DNA of 64,000 nucleotides from Sapria himalayana (GCA_029783825.1 JAREIK010002649.1:1-64000), one strand, 5' to 3'; shown: positions 37,094 through 52,700, numbered from the stretch's first letter. Program-made: numbers and translations. The notes: a model not told the origin generated them from the sequence alone.

Positions 37094-40000
37094 TATATTT
37101 TGACCCGAAACCGATCGATCTAGCCATGAGCAGGTTGAAGAGAGCTCTAACAGGCCAGCACGACGCTTGTATTGCTCTCCCACAACCCCGTTTTCACAGT
37201 TTAGGCTGTCATCCTTCGGCCCTTCGCCTATCGGCTTGGAATAAAAACCTTGATCCGTCTTCGGCTTCGATTCGTTATGCTCAGCAGCTCCAACAAGCCC
37301 TAAAGTCTCTTGCCGCCTAAGACCATCTATCTTTAATAGTTCTTTCTCTAGGCTAGTAAGATATTCTTAGAGCAGGAACTCTCTACCTGTTGGCTAATTA
37401 GTGCCCGTACGTCCAGTCGATCACCTTGAGCCTGTAGTTAGCTCTTCACCTTGCACCCACCCGGGCGGCTTCTACAGAAAGTTTATCATCCTCCTGCTGG
37501 CTACCCCTAGGTGTATTAATTTCCCCCTCTTCCCCGACCTCCTCTGACCAATGCGTACAAATAGGCAGACCAGGTTTATGTTTATGAATAAAGAAGAAAG
37601 ATTGAAACTACCTAAAGTACTCCAAGGGAGAATGTCATGCCACTAGAATGCACTAACTACTCGATTCGATCGATTCAAAAGAAAAAACCTCCTTCTCTTC
37701 AACCATAGCCCTTCTCCATTCAGGATGAGCAAGGGCCTCCCGTAGGCCTATTCGAGCAAGTTATGGCATTCTTGTCTGTAAATGCATGCTTCGGCCCGTT
37801 CTGCCATAATTCTTCGACGGCTTGGGAAAAGAACTTCACCACTCTGATCTAAACAGGAAGACTGGGGGGTTGCCCCGGTGTGCCATAAAAAGTACGTACA
37901 GTAAGGTATGGACTCAATTGGATTTCTTTCGAGGGCCGTACAAGCAACTGACATCTCGGATCTTGCCATTGCCAGGAGCATGGATGCCGAGAATGCCAAG
38001 GCGAATCTCAATGACCAAACAAAGTCTTCCATTCTGGTCGGAGAAGTGTGCTTTTACTTTAAGCTCTTTTGAAGCTTTTGAATCTGCTGTTTCTTTGCAG
38101 CTTTCATATGATGAGAAGAATAGGGTCCGCCTCAAATGGAACGTCTCACTTATTCCGTAGGACGTAGGCTAGACCAAGGAAGCAAACCGGAGAGTGTAAG
38201 AATGCGAGATTTGAAGAAAGTCTATTAGCGAGATGCATGTCTTAAGCATCCGAATCTTCTTATTCTTTTTGCTGAAAAGCTGCAAGAAAACGGGTGGCTA
38301 CCTGCAGCGGTCCCACTGCACGGGAGGATCAGGGGCAAATAGAGATGGACAGCTCGAAGAAAGCGCCACATGCGGAACTGTCTAGATAGAATTCCAGCCC
38401 GTTGGTTTGACCGACGAACTACGTGGGAAAATGGACCTTCTTTCTTTGATTTTCAGCAAGCATTTTTGTAAAGTAAGAATTCCATTCAGTTCGGTTTCGG
38501 AAAACTGACTAAGTCCGAAAGCACTGAATGAGACTCTTGATAATTGTAGGCTTTAATGAATACCTGGTATAAAAGAAAGATGAGGAGCCCAAGATAGCGC
38601 GCTTTTGCTTTTTACCCGATCCCGGCATAATAGCATAGCGCTTTGCTTGCTTTCGTTTCTTCGGAGGAAACCTTACCAGACTGTCACCCGACTTCGTTGC
38701 TTGTGTGCTTGGACATACATAGCCGAACAGGGCCTACAGAAGTCAACCTTTCTAAATGCACACGCTTTACTGTGCTGACATAAAGCCCTCGATTAATGCC
38801 ATGGCTAGGGAGGGTTGGTTTGCCTAGGTGACTGATCCTGCCATAATTCCGACCTCTTAGATCTAATTAGAGTTTTCTTGCTATGAAGATAATCCAGGCA
38901 TGCGCCGGGTCGGAGCGACCAGTTGGTTCACCAAACCCCGACTCAGCGTCACACGTTTTCCAGGTCCGAAGGGATCCAGTGCCCAACTACCGACTCCTCC
39001 CGGAATTGCGTTATCGGAGCCGAGCCAGGAATGGCCGTTAGTGGACACCCACCACGGTTAGAGAGGCCCTCTTTAATACAGTGGCTGGCTGGTTCCTCTA
39101 CAACTACATCATAAGAAGAAGGCAAGGGGGGAAGGCGAACCCGAAATCCGACCTAAAGTGGGAAAAACCGACCGGGAGTGAGTTCATAAACTGGACTCTT
39201 TCTAACCTTTCTTCGCTCGGTGATGCGTTCCCTTTATTAAATCATCCTATTCCGACTTCCCTTTTGCTGCTCCACAATGCTCTTTCCAGGAGGTTCTCTT
39301 CCCCTCCGAAGTTACCCGTGAATCTCCCCTTCAGATCTTACCACCGAACTGACCTTCCGTGCTCTTCGAAACCTTTTCCGATGGTAGTTTTCAATCTCGT
39401 TTGAGTAGGTGGTGCAATTAGGAATGAGATAATGAAGAAAGATAGTGGAGGAATTCCAAAACGTAGAGTATGACCTTCCATGCCACCGCCCCTATGGACT
39501 TTGCCGGCATTACCACTCTCAGGTTTCACTCTCAACCCAGGCTCTCTTCCGTCAACAGATGAGTATGAACTTTATGCAAGGATGTTGCCACTCGAAGAGG
39601 AGATTCAGATGATAGTGGGGCAGGTACTTAGTGCGGCAAATGAAATGGATTCTCAGATCCACAGCAGTCAACCAAGGCCAGGGAGTCCGTTGCGGTATGT
39701 GAGAATGATCTAGACTCGATGGAGGCCGAGGTTTATAAATTAGTAAGTTCCAGGAAAAGTTGGTTATAAATTTTATTATTAGCCTTCGAACTTAACTAGA
39801 TACTCTATCCGCTACTAAAGTAGATGCTTTCCTACCGCTCCGCTTTTTCGCTTCCCTACTGAGTATACCTTCCTTTGATTCAGGTAGCTGTTACTACGGT
39901 TGGTTCCGGGATCCCCTGAGCAATGCGAATAATTTGCTATATTGAAAGGAGTCCTAAGGCGATTAGGACGATGTAGATATTCCGACATTATGTAGGAAAT

Positions 40001-40912
40001 AATATAATAATAGGAAGAGCGGCAGTGAGAGAAGGTGATGAAGGGTTAAGAGAAGAATAAAGAACATTCCATGCTGCGAGGCATCGCCTGTTCACCTAGC
40101 AGAAAACATTGGCCGATTGTTCAGACACTTTCTGCCCCCTGCTTCTGCTCTACAGCCCTTTCACCACATTTGGGAATGACTCGGGGATTCGGTGGTATAT
40201 GTAAACCATATTAATTTGAAACTTCTATTAATTGATCGTATAATAAATAGATTGATAGTTAGATAGACAGATCGAAAGATATATAGATACACAAAAATAT
40301 AGAGAGATCGATATATAGTTCGATATATAGATAGACAGATAGATAATTAGTTAGTTAGATAGAAAGATTGATTGATTAATAGATAGATAATAGAGAGATA
40401 GAGAGATATATAAATAAAAATATAAAAAATACCTAGTTAGATAGCTAGATAGACAAATAGACATATAGACAAATAGACAGATAGATAGACAAATAGATAA
40501 AGAAAAATATAGATAGATAGACTGATAGATAGAAAGATAAATAAACTGATATATAAAGAGATAGATAGATAGATATATAAATAGATAGATAGATCAATAG
40601 ATAAATAGTTAGACAAATTTGTAGTTATTAAGATTGACAAATAGACAGATAAAAAGATAGATAGATAAACAGATAATCATATTGATATATATATAAATAG
40701 ATAGATAGATAGATAGATAGGCAGATATAAAGATCATATAGGTAAATAGATAGAGAGTTAAAGCGATGGAGAAATGGACAAATATACATTTAGATTGATA
40801 TATAGATAGATAGATATATAGATAGATAGATATACAGATAGATAGATAGATAGATAGAAAGATAGTTAGATAGACATATATATAGATAGATAAACATGTA
40901 TATAAATAAATA

Positions 40913-40946
<34 letters not shown>

Positions 40947-41773
40947 GAAAAATAGCCAAATATTTAAATAGATTAATAGACAGATAGACAGATAGATAGT
41001 TAGTTAGTTAGACAAATATTCATTTAGATGGATAGAAAGATAGACAAATAGAAGATAGCTAGATACCCACTGATAAATATATAGATAGATAGACACATAG
41101 ATGAATAGATAGATTGACAAATAACAAAAATAAAGATAGACAAATAGGCAGATAGATTCAAAGATAGATATATAGATAGATAAATAAATAGATAGATAAA
41201 AAGATAGATAAATCGATAGATAGAATAGAGAGTTGAATAGACATATAAGATAGATAGTTAGTTAAATAAATACAGACAAATAGATAAATAGATAGACAAA
41301 TAAAAAAATATACAAATAAACATTTAAACACAGTGACAAATAAATAAATGCATAGATAGACAAATAGATAGACAGATAGATATATAAAGAAATAAATAGA
41401 TAGATAGATAGACAAATAAATATAGAGAGATTCAGATAAATAGACAGATTGACAGATAGACATATATATCCTTATAGAAATAGAGAGATAGATAGCTAAG
41501 TAGATAAATAGATATAGAGATTGACACATAGATAGATAGATAGATAGATAGATAGCCTTATAGACAAATAGACATATAGATAGATAGATAGATATGCAGA
41601 TAAATAGAATGATAAATAGACACATAGATAGATTAAATGATATTTATATAGACACATAGACACATAGATATATAGAAACATAGATAGATAGACAAATAGA
41701 TAGAAAAATTAATAGATAGATTGATATATATATATATATAGTAGTATATAGATAAAGAGATAGATAGATAAAT

Positions 41774-41828
<55 letters not shown>

Positions 41829-44084
41829 TATAGATAATTTGAAAGAAATATAGATATTTAGATAGATAGACAGATAGAAGATATATAGATAAAAAGATAG
41901 ATAGATAGATAGACAAATAGATAGCTAAACACATTATAAGATAGACAAATAGACAGATAGACAAATATATCGAGAAATAAATATATAGATATACAGATAT
42001 AAATAAAGACATATTTACATATACACACATAGACAGATAAACGAATAGATAGATAAATCGAAATAAAGATACACATATAGATAGATTGATTATTATACAA
42101 ATAGATAGACTGATAAATAAATAGATAGACAGATATACAAATAGTCAGATAGACTAATAGAGAACGATAGAAATAGATAGAAAGATAAATAAATAGATAA
42201 ACAAATAGATAAATAGATAGATAGATTTATATGTGTAGAAATAGACAGATCGGTAGCTAGATAGATATACCGATAAATAGATAGAAGATACACATATAGA
42301 TATATAGATAGCTAGATAGATAGAGAGATATACAGATAGGAACATAGACATATAGACATATACATAAATAGACAAATATATAGAAAAATAGATAGACAGA
42401 TACTAGAAATAGAGATACAAACACACATATAAATAGATATATATATATATATATATATACATAGATATACAGATAGAATGATAGATAGATAGATAGACAA
42501 ATAGATAGAATGATAGATAAACAGGTTGACAAGTAGACAAATAGATAGATAGATAGATATGTAGATAGATTGATAATCAAATACATAGACTAACAGATAG
42601 AAAAATTCATAAATACACAAAAGATAGATACATATATACACATATAAATAGATTCATAGATATAAAGATAAACAAATAGAAAAATAGATAAACAAATAGA
42701 AAGATCGATTGATAAAAATAAATTTAATTAAATAGATAATTAGAAATAATGATAAATAGGTAGATAGACACTAGATAGATAGAAAAATAGATATATAGAT
42801 AAATAGACAAATATTCAGATATATAGATAGACAAGTAAAAGATAAAAAGATAGGCAAAGAGACAGAATGACAGATAGATAGATAGTCAAATAGATAGATA
42901 GATAAATTGATAGTTAGATAGCTAGATAGATAGACAAATAGACATATAGATGGAAAAACATTAGACATATACACATATAGATAAATAGTTAAATAGATAT
43001 CAGATAGATAAATAGATTGATTGATTGATTGAAAAATAAATAGATAGATAGATAGAGATAGAGATAGACAAATAGATAAATAAATAAATAAATAAAAAGA
43101 TAGTTTAATAGATTTATAGATAGATAGATAGACATATAAATAAATAGAGAGATAGATAAATAAACAGATAGATAGATAGACAAATAGGCACATCGATAGA
43201 AAGATAGATGGACAGAGCGATAGTGAGATAGATAAATTGATAGACACATAGACAATTAGTTAGATGTACAGAAATATATATAGATAGATAGACAAATAGA
43301 CTAGTTGATAGTTAGATAGAGAGAGAGTTAGATGGATAAATAGATAAATAGATAAATAGATAGATATTTAGACAAATTGTTGGAGATACTTAAATTGATA
43401 GACAGAAAAAAAATATTCAAATAGATATATACAAAGTTAGACAGATTGACAAATTTAATGATAGGAAGGTAGAAATTAAGACAAATTTGTAGAAGAAAGA
43501 TACACATATATACATATAAATAGATAGATACCTAGAAATAAAGATAGAATGATAGGTAAATGGATAGATAGATATATAGATAAAAATATATATAAATAGA
43601 CAGATAAATTGGTAGACAAGTACCCAAATAGATATATAGATTAGTATAAAGATAGATAAATAAATACATAGATTGACAGACAGATAAATAGATAGATAAA
43701 TTAACAAACATACAGACAGATAGGTAGATAGATATATAAATAGGTAGACCAATACACATATACACATATAGATAGATATATAGAAAGAAAGATATATTGA
43801 TTGATAGTTAGACAAATAGATAGATAGATAGATAGATATAATATAGATAATTAAACAGATTGACAAATAGATAGATAGACAGATAAAAAAAAAGAAAAAT
43901 AGATAAATAAATAGATAGACAAAATGATAGATAGATATATAGATAGATCGACAGATAAACAAATAGAAATATAAATAGAATAACAAATATTTAGATAGAG
44001 AGATAGATAGATAAAAAGTTAGATAGAAAGATAGTTAGATAGATATACATATAGATAGCTAGACTATTAGATAGATAGACACAT

Positions 44085-44133
<49 letters not shown>

Positions 44134-45038
44134 TTAATAAATAGATAGTTAGACATATATATATATATATATAAACATAGATAGACAGATAGATAGATAT
44201 ACAAATAGACAGATAGATAGATATTCAAATATATGGATATATTAAAAGATAGTTAGAAAGACAGATGGACAAATAAACAAATAGAAGGATAGACTAATAG
44301 ACAGATACACAAATATACACATATACAGAAAGAAAAAAAATTGATAAATAAACCGATAAACCGATAAATAGATAGACTGAAAAATAGATAGAGATATAAT
44401 CAGATAATTGGACGGGCAGATAAATAGATACACATACAAATAGATAGATAGACAGAAATACAGATAGACAAATATACTAATAGATAGATAGATAGTTTGA
44501 GATGGGCCGAGCAATACATCGGATTAAACGAAAAGATGGGCCGAAAAGATGGACCGATAACAGTTAAATGCAAAGATGGGCCGAAAATTAGATAAACTAG
44601 AGCATCCAGCTTTTCTAGTTTAATTTATGTATTGAATAAATACTTATTTGAGAAATACTATAAACTTATATATGCTAGCTAGTAGGTTTAAGGTTAGGTG
44701 GGTGTAAAAGGGTCACGGGTAAATGTAGGTTGTAAAAATGGTATTCCTCCGCCAAAAAAAAGGGTTATTAATTAATAATAAAACAAATTAAAAAAAAAGA
44801 TAGATAGATAGTTTGAGAGAGAGAGAGATAACTAGAAAGATATTTAGATAATTAGATAGATAAAGAGATGAACAAATTGATAGACAGACAAAGAAATAGA
44901 GAGATAGATAGACATATAGATAGAGAGTTAGATAGATATATAGATAGACATTTAGACAGATAAACATATAGATATAAATTTGATAGAAAGATAGATAGGT
45001 AGATATACAAATAAACAGAATGATAGATAGAAAAATAG

Positions 45039-45073
<35 letters not shown>

Positions 45074-47232
45074 TATATATATATAGATAGACTAATAAAC
45101 AGATAGTTAAATTTATATAAACAGAGTTAGAGAGTTACACATAGAAATATAGACAAATAGATAGATATAGAGAATAAAAGATACACAAATAAAATTATAA
45201 ACAAATATATAGATAGGTAAATAGATAGATAGAAAAATTGATAAATTGACAAATGAATAGCTAGATAGATAGACAAATCAAAAAAAAAGACATACACAGA
45301 GCATAAATAGAATGAAAGACAGACAGATAGATAGATAGATAGATAGATAGATTTATAGATAGATAGATATATAGATACATAGATAAATAAAAAAAATAGA
45401 TAAACATATAAATATATAGACAGTTAGATAGCTAGATATATAAATAAATATACAAATCGACAGATAGACAGACAAATAGATATATAGATAGATAGATATA
45501 TAAATATTCAAATAAATATATATATTATAGAAAGATAGTAAGATAGACAAATACACAAATATATATACTGACATAAAGACATATAGATAGATATATAAAT
45601 ATATAGATAAATAAAAAGAAAGATTTATTTTAGAAATATAGAGAGGTACACTAATAGACATATAGACAAATAAGTAGATACAAAGAACGTAAGATACACA
45701 AATAGATAGATAGATTGATTAATAGAAAAATAGATAGATATAAAGATAGTTAAATTGACAGATGTAAGGCTAGAAAAATAGACAAATTATCAAATAGACA
45801 GATACAGAAAAACATAAATAAAAAAATAGACAGATAGATATATAAATTTATAGATATACATATACACATATAGAAAATAGATAAATTTATACATATATAA
45901 ATTGATAGATAGATACGAAAATAGTTAGTTTGATATATATATAGACAAATAGATAAAAATACATATAAATAGATAGATAGGTAAACTAATAGATATATAG
46001 ATAAGTAGATAGATTGAAAGATAAATACATAGACTGACAGACAGATAGATAGATATATAGATAGACAAATAGATAGATATTCATATATATAGATAAACAG
46101 ATTGATTGATTAATTAAAAGATAGATAGATAGAAACTTAGATAGATAGACAGATAAATACATAGATAAATAGATAGATTGACAAATAAACATTTTAAAAG
46201 ATAGATACATAAATAGATTTAAAAATAGAAAAATAGAAAAATAAATAGATAAACATATAGAAAGATAGAAAGATAGATAAATAGACAAATACACAGATAT
46301 AATAGTAGACAAATAGAGAGAATGACATAAAGATAGAAAGACAAGAAGACAAATAAAAATATAGATATATAGATAGATAGATAGATAAATAGACATAAAG
46401 ATTCATTGACAGATAAACAAATAGAGAAATAGATAGATATAAAAATATAAAATTAGATAGATAGATAGATAGATAGTAAATTAGCCATATTAATAGATAG
46501 ACATTTCGACTGATAGTCAAATAGACATATAGATACATCGACAGATAGATAGAAAGATGGATATATAGATTGACAGATAGATAGAAAGATAAATATATAG
46601 ATTGGCAGATAAATAGATAGACAGATCAAAAAATAGACAGATAGGTATATAGACAGATGGGTAGATAGATAGATAGTTAATAAAGAGATAAACAGATAGA
46701 TATTTAGACAAATAGATAGATTACCAAATATAAAGATAGACAGATAGGTAGATAGACAAATTGACAGATAGATATATAGATAGATAGATAGTTAGTTAGA
46801 TAGATAGTTAGTTAGATAGATAGATAGAGAGAATAAAAGATAGAAAGATAGATAAATACAGAGATAGATTGATTAACAAATTATCAGATAGATAGATAGT
46901 TAGATATACAAATAGAAAGATAGATATATAAATAAATAGATAAAATAACAGATTGACAGATAGATAGATAGATAAATAGATAAAAATACAGAACAATAGA
47001 ATGACAGATAGACTGATAGATAGACTGCTAGACAAATAAATAGATAGACAAATAACTAGATATACAAATAAATAGATAAATATATAGATAGATATATAGA
47101 TAGACTAGATAAATATATAGATATATAGATAGACTAGATAAATATACAGATATACAGATAGATAGATAGAAAAATAAACAGATTGATAGACATATAGATA
47201 GACTAGATAGATAAATACATAAATAGATAATT

Positions 47233-47276
<44 letters not shown>

Positions 47277-47663
47277 TGATAAATAAATTAATACATAGAT
47301 TAATATATAGATAGATAGATAGATAGAAATATAGATTGATAGATAGTAACTTAGATATATATGTGTGTGTGTGTAGATAAATAGAAAGATTGATAGATAG
47401 ATAGATATATGGACATATAGATAGATAAATAGATAGATATACAGAAGATTGATAGACATATAGATAGAGAGATACATAGATAGGTTTATATACAGATATA
47501 TAGATAAATAGATAGATACATAGATAGAGATACATAGATAGGATGATATATAGATAGATAGATAAATAGATGGGCAGGTAGATATACAAAAAAATAAAAT
47601 TATTGATAAATAGATTGATTGATTGATTGATAGATAGACAGATAAATAAAAAGATAGATAGAC

Positions 47664-47702
<39 letters not shown>

Positions 47703-49030
47703 GATAGATTGATAGATTGACAGATAAAAAGATTGATAGATATATAGATAGAGATACATAGATTGGTTTATATATATAAGCAGATAGATAAATAGACAAA
47801 AAGATAGATAGAATATTTGCTTGATTGATAAATAGATAAATAGAAAGATAATAGATAGATAGATAGCAAGATAGATATATAGCAAGATAGATATATAGCA
47901 AGATAGATAGATAGACAGATAGATAAATGTATAGATAGAAAGAAATAAAGAAAGAAAGAAAGATAGATAGATAGATCGATAGATTGATAGATAGATTGAT
48001 AGTCAAATAGTAGATAGACAGACTGATTGATTAATTTATTGATTGATTGATTGATCTATAAATAGATATAAAGAAAGATAGACTAATAGATAATTAGATG
48101 GTTAGATAATTAAATAAATATATAGATAGATAGACAGATATATAAATAGATAGATATACATATAGATAGACAAATATATATATATATATATAGACAAATA
48201 TATACATATAGACATAGATATATAGATAGATAGATAGACAAATATACATATAGATAGACATATAGATAGATAGATATGTATATAGATATACATACAAATT
48301 GATAAATAGACAGATAGACAAAGATTGATATATAGATAGATAGATAGTCAGTTAGATAAATAGATAGATAGATGATAAAAAATATACAGATGATTAGATA
48401 GATAAATAGAAAGATGGATAGACAAAGAAATAGATACATAGATAGGCAGATAGACAGACTTACAGATCGATAAATAGATAGATAGATAGATAGACAAAAA
48501 GATATATAGATAGATAGATTGATAGACATATAGATAGATAGACAGATAGATAAATAGGCAAATAGACATAAAGATAGATAGGCAGACAGATAAATATAAA
48601 GATAGATAGGCAGACAGATAAATATAAAGATAGATAGATAAATAGACAGATAGACTGATGATTGATAGATAGATAGATAGACAGATATATAGATAAATAA
48701 ATATACAAATAGATAGATAGATAGACTGATAGACATATAGATAGATAAACAGATAGACAAGTAGGCAGGTAGATAAGTAGACAAATAAAAAGGTAAATAG
48801 GTAGACTGCTAGATTGGTAGACAGATAGACAAAAAGATAGATAAATAGATATACAGATAGACACATAGATAGATACATAGACAGATAGATATATTGAGAG
48901 ATCAATAGTTTGATAGATTGAAAGATATATAGGTTGAATGATGAATAGAAAGATAGATAAGTAGGTAGGTAGATAAAAATATAGATTGCTATATAGAGAG
49001 ATAGATTGATATATAGAAAGATAGATATGT

Positions 49031-49069
<39 letters not shown>

Positions 49070-49702
49070 GACAAATAGATAGATATACAAAATGATAGAT
49101 ATATAGATAGACAACCAGAAAGATTGATATATAAATAGATAGATAGATAAATAAATAAATAGATAGAAAGACAGAAGATAGATAGATAAATAGATTAATA
49201 TATAGACATAAAAATTGATATACATATAGATAGATAGATAGACATATAGATAGAGATATAGACAGATAGACATACAGATAAACAGACACGTAGATGGAGA
49301 GATTGATAGATTAACAAATAGATAGATAGACAGACAGACAGATACATAAATAAATATATAGATAGATAGATAAATAGTTGGATAGATAGATAGATAAACA
49401 GGTAGAGAGATAGAAAGAAAGATATATATATATATATAGAAAAATAGATAGATAGAAAAAAAGATATATAGATAGATAGATAAGTATTATATAGATAGAT
49501 AGATATATCGAGACACACACACACACACAGACATATATATATATATATAGACAATTAGATAGATTGACAAATAGATCGATATATAGATAGAAAGAATGAG
49601 AAAAATAAATAGACAGATAAATAGATATATAGACAGACAGATAGATATATAGACAAATAGAGACGGAGACAAAGATAGAAGGATAGATACACAGACAAAA
49701 AG

Positions 49703-49742
<40 letters not shown>

Positions 49743-52700
49743 TATAGATTGATTGATTGAGAGACAGATTGATAAATATATAGATATAAAAGATATAGAG
49801 ATAAATATATAGATACACAGATAGATAATTAGATAGATAAAATGATAGATAGATAAGTAGATAGATAAATATATATAGAGATATAAGATAGATAGAAAGA
49901 AAGATTGATTGATAGATAGATCGATAGGCAATTAGACTTATTGATTGATTGATTTATTTATATATAGATAGATAGAGAGAAAGAGAGAGAGACAGATAGA
50001 TAGATAGTTAGATAGACAGACATACACATAAATATACAAATAGACAGATATACAAATAGATAGATAGGTAGACACAATGCTAGTAAACATACACACAGAT
50101 TGATAAACATATAGATAAATACACAGACAGATTGATAGAAATACACAGAGATAGATAAATATATAGATATATTACTAGATAGTTAGATAGACACATAGAT
50201 AGATAGACAGATAGAGAGACAGATAGATAGATAAAAAATAGGTAGGTAGACAGACAAATAGAGAGATATAAAGATAGACATATAAGACATATAGATACAT
50301 ATATAGATAGAAGAATAGATGAATAGATGAATAGATTGATAGATTGATAGATTGACTGATAGAAATATAGACAAATAGATTGATTGATTGATTGATCGGC
50401 GGATAGATAGATATATAGATATATAGACAGATAGAAAGATAGAAAGATAGAGAAAAAATTAGATTGATATATAAATATATAGATATTAAGATATATAGAT
50501 AAATAGATATATAAATAAATAGAATGATTGATAGAAAAATAGATAGATAGATAGATAGACAGAGAGACATCCAAAATATAGATAGTCAGACAAACAGACA
50601 TATTAGAAAATAAGCATATATACAGATAGTCAAATAGACAGCGAAATAAAAAGATAGAAATAGTGACAGACAGACAAGTAGACAAATAGACAAATAGACA
50701 TGAAACATAAATAGATAGATAGATAGATAGATAGATACACAGATAGATAAATAGATAAACAGATAGACACAAAGATAGATAGATATAAAAATAAACTCAT
50801 AGAAAGGTTGATACATAGACAGACAGACAAATAGAAGTTAGGCAAGTTGACATTTAGACAGATAAATATACATATACACATATAGATAGATAGCTAGATA
50901 AAAAGATAGACAAATAGATAAAAAAGATGAATAGATGTATAGACAGATAAACTCATAGACAGATAGATAGATAAAAAGATATATAAATAATCTGATTGCC
51001 GAAAAGATGAAAAGATAGAAAGATAAATATATATATATATAAAGAGTTATAGAGAGAGAAAAAAAAATAGACAGATCGATAGCTTGATAGATAGCTAGAT
51101 AGATTGATAGATAAATAGACAGAATAATTTATTTATTTATTTATTTATTTATTGTTTGATAGATAGATGGATATAAAGATAGAGATATAAATAGATAAAA
51201 TGATAGACACACAGTCAGACAAACAGACAGATAGACAAATAGACTAATAGACAGACATACAATCAGATAGAAAGACAAATAGACAGATAGACAAAAAAGT
51301 TGGCAGGCATTCAAACACAGACAAATAGACAATATGCAGGCTAAAAATATTATTTTTTTTTCTAAGTAATAATATTTTAGTATGTCATTCCAAGATATGG
51401 ACATATGAATCATACGATATGCATGCTAAAAATAAGCCTGCATGATACTGATTACCCTTAGATTCTTCAAAAATCTAATTGGAAGACACATCGTAGTAAT
51501 CAATTTGATTATGCTTGGATATGTTTAAACAATCACTAATATACTGGATCTCATAAGAACTTTAAAAAATATTCTTGATCATGATCACTACTGAGACGAT
51601 TAACTAATGTAAAAATTTATCGTATGCATCTACCATGAAATTGATAAAGAGAGATTATGAAGAGGGTGAAAAAAATTTTAATAAGTTTGATTATTTCTTT
51701 CCTTCCTATTAAGGTTAAATTAAGGTTAAATTAAGGTGAAAAAAATTTATCGTATGCATCTACCATTGCGATATATGGAAGGGGTCAATATTAAGGTTAA
51801 ATTGGATCCAGCATCAAAGAACTCATCGCTGAGTGGGGTTTGCCTAGGATTAAATACACCATATTTTTGGTACATTATCCAGCATGTCTCTTAAGATGCT
51901 CAGTCTCACATTATCTCTTACAGGTTAATATTTTTTATAATATCTACATTGTGTTGATTCTTTATCGACACCCCCAATATTTTTATGTTGAATTATATTA
52001 AAGTGAGTTCAAACTATCAATTTTCTTCTAATATTTTGATTTTTAGACATTTGGGTCGAGGCAACTAGAGAAACCATAATTTTGACAATTTCGAACCTTT
52101 TCGTATGGTTATTATTATCTATATTAAAATTTTCAATATTTACGTTTAAATTAATTTCGTTATCGTCATTTAAATTTTTTATTAGTTTATTAATTATATT
52201 GTATTTTTTGTTTTTAAAATTAAATATTAATTAATATTAATTAATATTAATTAAACTAAAAGTTTTAACTAAAATTAAAATTTTAAAACTAAACTAAATA
52301 AAATTTAAAAATTAATACTCGTAAAGTATATAATCATGTTTGCTTTATGATGTCCACATCGCAATCGTCAGTCGGCACTCCACACCCGAGTTCTTAAAGT
52401 CAAAATAGAAAAGGAGAGACTGAGAAAGAGAGAGAGAGATAAAAAGACGAGTCAAGAGAAAGACAGAAAGAATGAGATAATACGAGAGAGAGAGAGATTA
52501 GATAAAAATTAAGAATGAGGTGAAGTAATATATAGATTTTAAAAATATAAGTTTTTTTAAAAAAATTTTAAATTTTTATTTATAATTAAAAGGGAAGAAT
52601 CAAGGAAGCCATCAGATTCTGCCCCTAGCCATTGGGGCCAACGAATCCAACAGCTAAAATTTAAAAACATGATTTTTTTAATTTTTTTTTGACTGTTGGA

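Larger units (their letters stand above)
37097..40210. other. Mitochondrial-like DNA insertion (NUMT candidate)
   Basis: Base composition jumps to about half G+C, codon-like but stop-rich, with words typical of plant mitochondrial spacer DNA. It begins with a recognisable piece of the mitochondrial large-subunit rRNA gene (37099-37156). No complete mitochondrial gene was recognised. Short frames (37822-38160, 39081-39404, 39480-39713) match nothing I know and may be mitochondrial ORFs. Both ends join GATA-type microsatellite, through (TA)n on the left and an AT-rich stretch of about 40 bp on the right. Confidence 0.72.
33149..51329. repeat. 18.2-kb GATA/GACA microsatellite domain, including its inserts
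   Basis: The plus strand is dominated by gata, gaca and aaatag words with no reversal of strand polarity from end to end. Interruptions are the mitochondrial-like block 37097-40210 and the retroposon 44503-44797. Net repeat is about 14.8 kb. Short (TA)n runs of 20-40 bp are scattered in it (about 33163-33191, 36683, 37056-37090, 41776-41810, 44087-44131, 47234-47271, 49034-49066). The Tyr-Leu-Ser-Ile reading frames on the minus strand are artefacts of TATC. Confidence 0.97.

Noticed and set aside
37126..37320. 64-codon frame starting in the mitochondrial-like block
   Set aside because: Its first part is the rRNA fragment, so it is not a protein gene.
39338..39535. Minus-strand frame in the mitochondrial-like block
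   Set aside because: It overlaps two plus-strand frames and shows no motif; too little to call.
33149..51329. CRISPR array or structured spacer-repeat system
   Set aside because: The repeats are degenerate tetranucleotides without unique spacers of constant length, and the DNA is plant nuclear.
33121..51413. Many Tyr-Leu-Ser-Ile-rich frames on the minus strand, some over 200 codons
   Set aside because: They are translations of TATC repeats, open in overlapping frames, with no motif and no codon bias other than the repeat.
52418..52500. Purine-rich gagaga stretch as a separate microsatellite
   Set aside because: It is short and falls in the 5' untranslated part of hAT 1, at a place where hAT 2 has a corresponding ctctct-rich or similar low-complexity segment.
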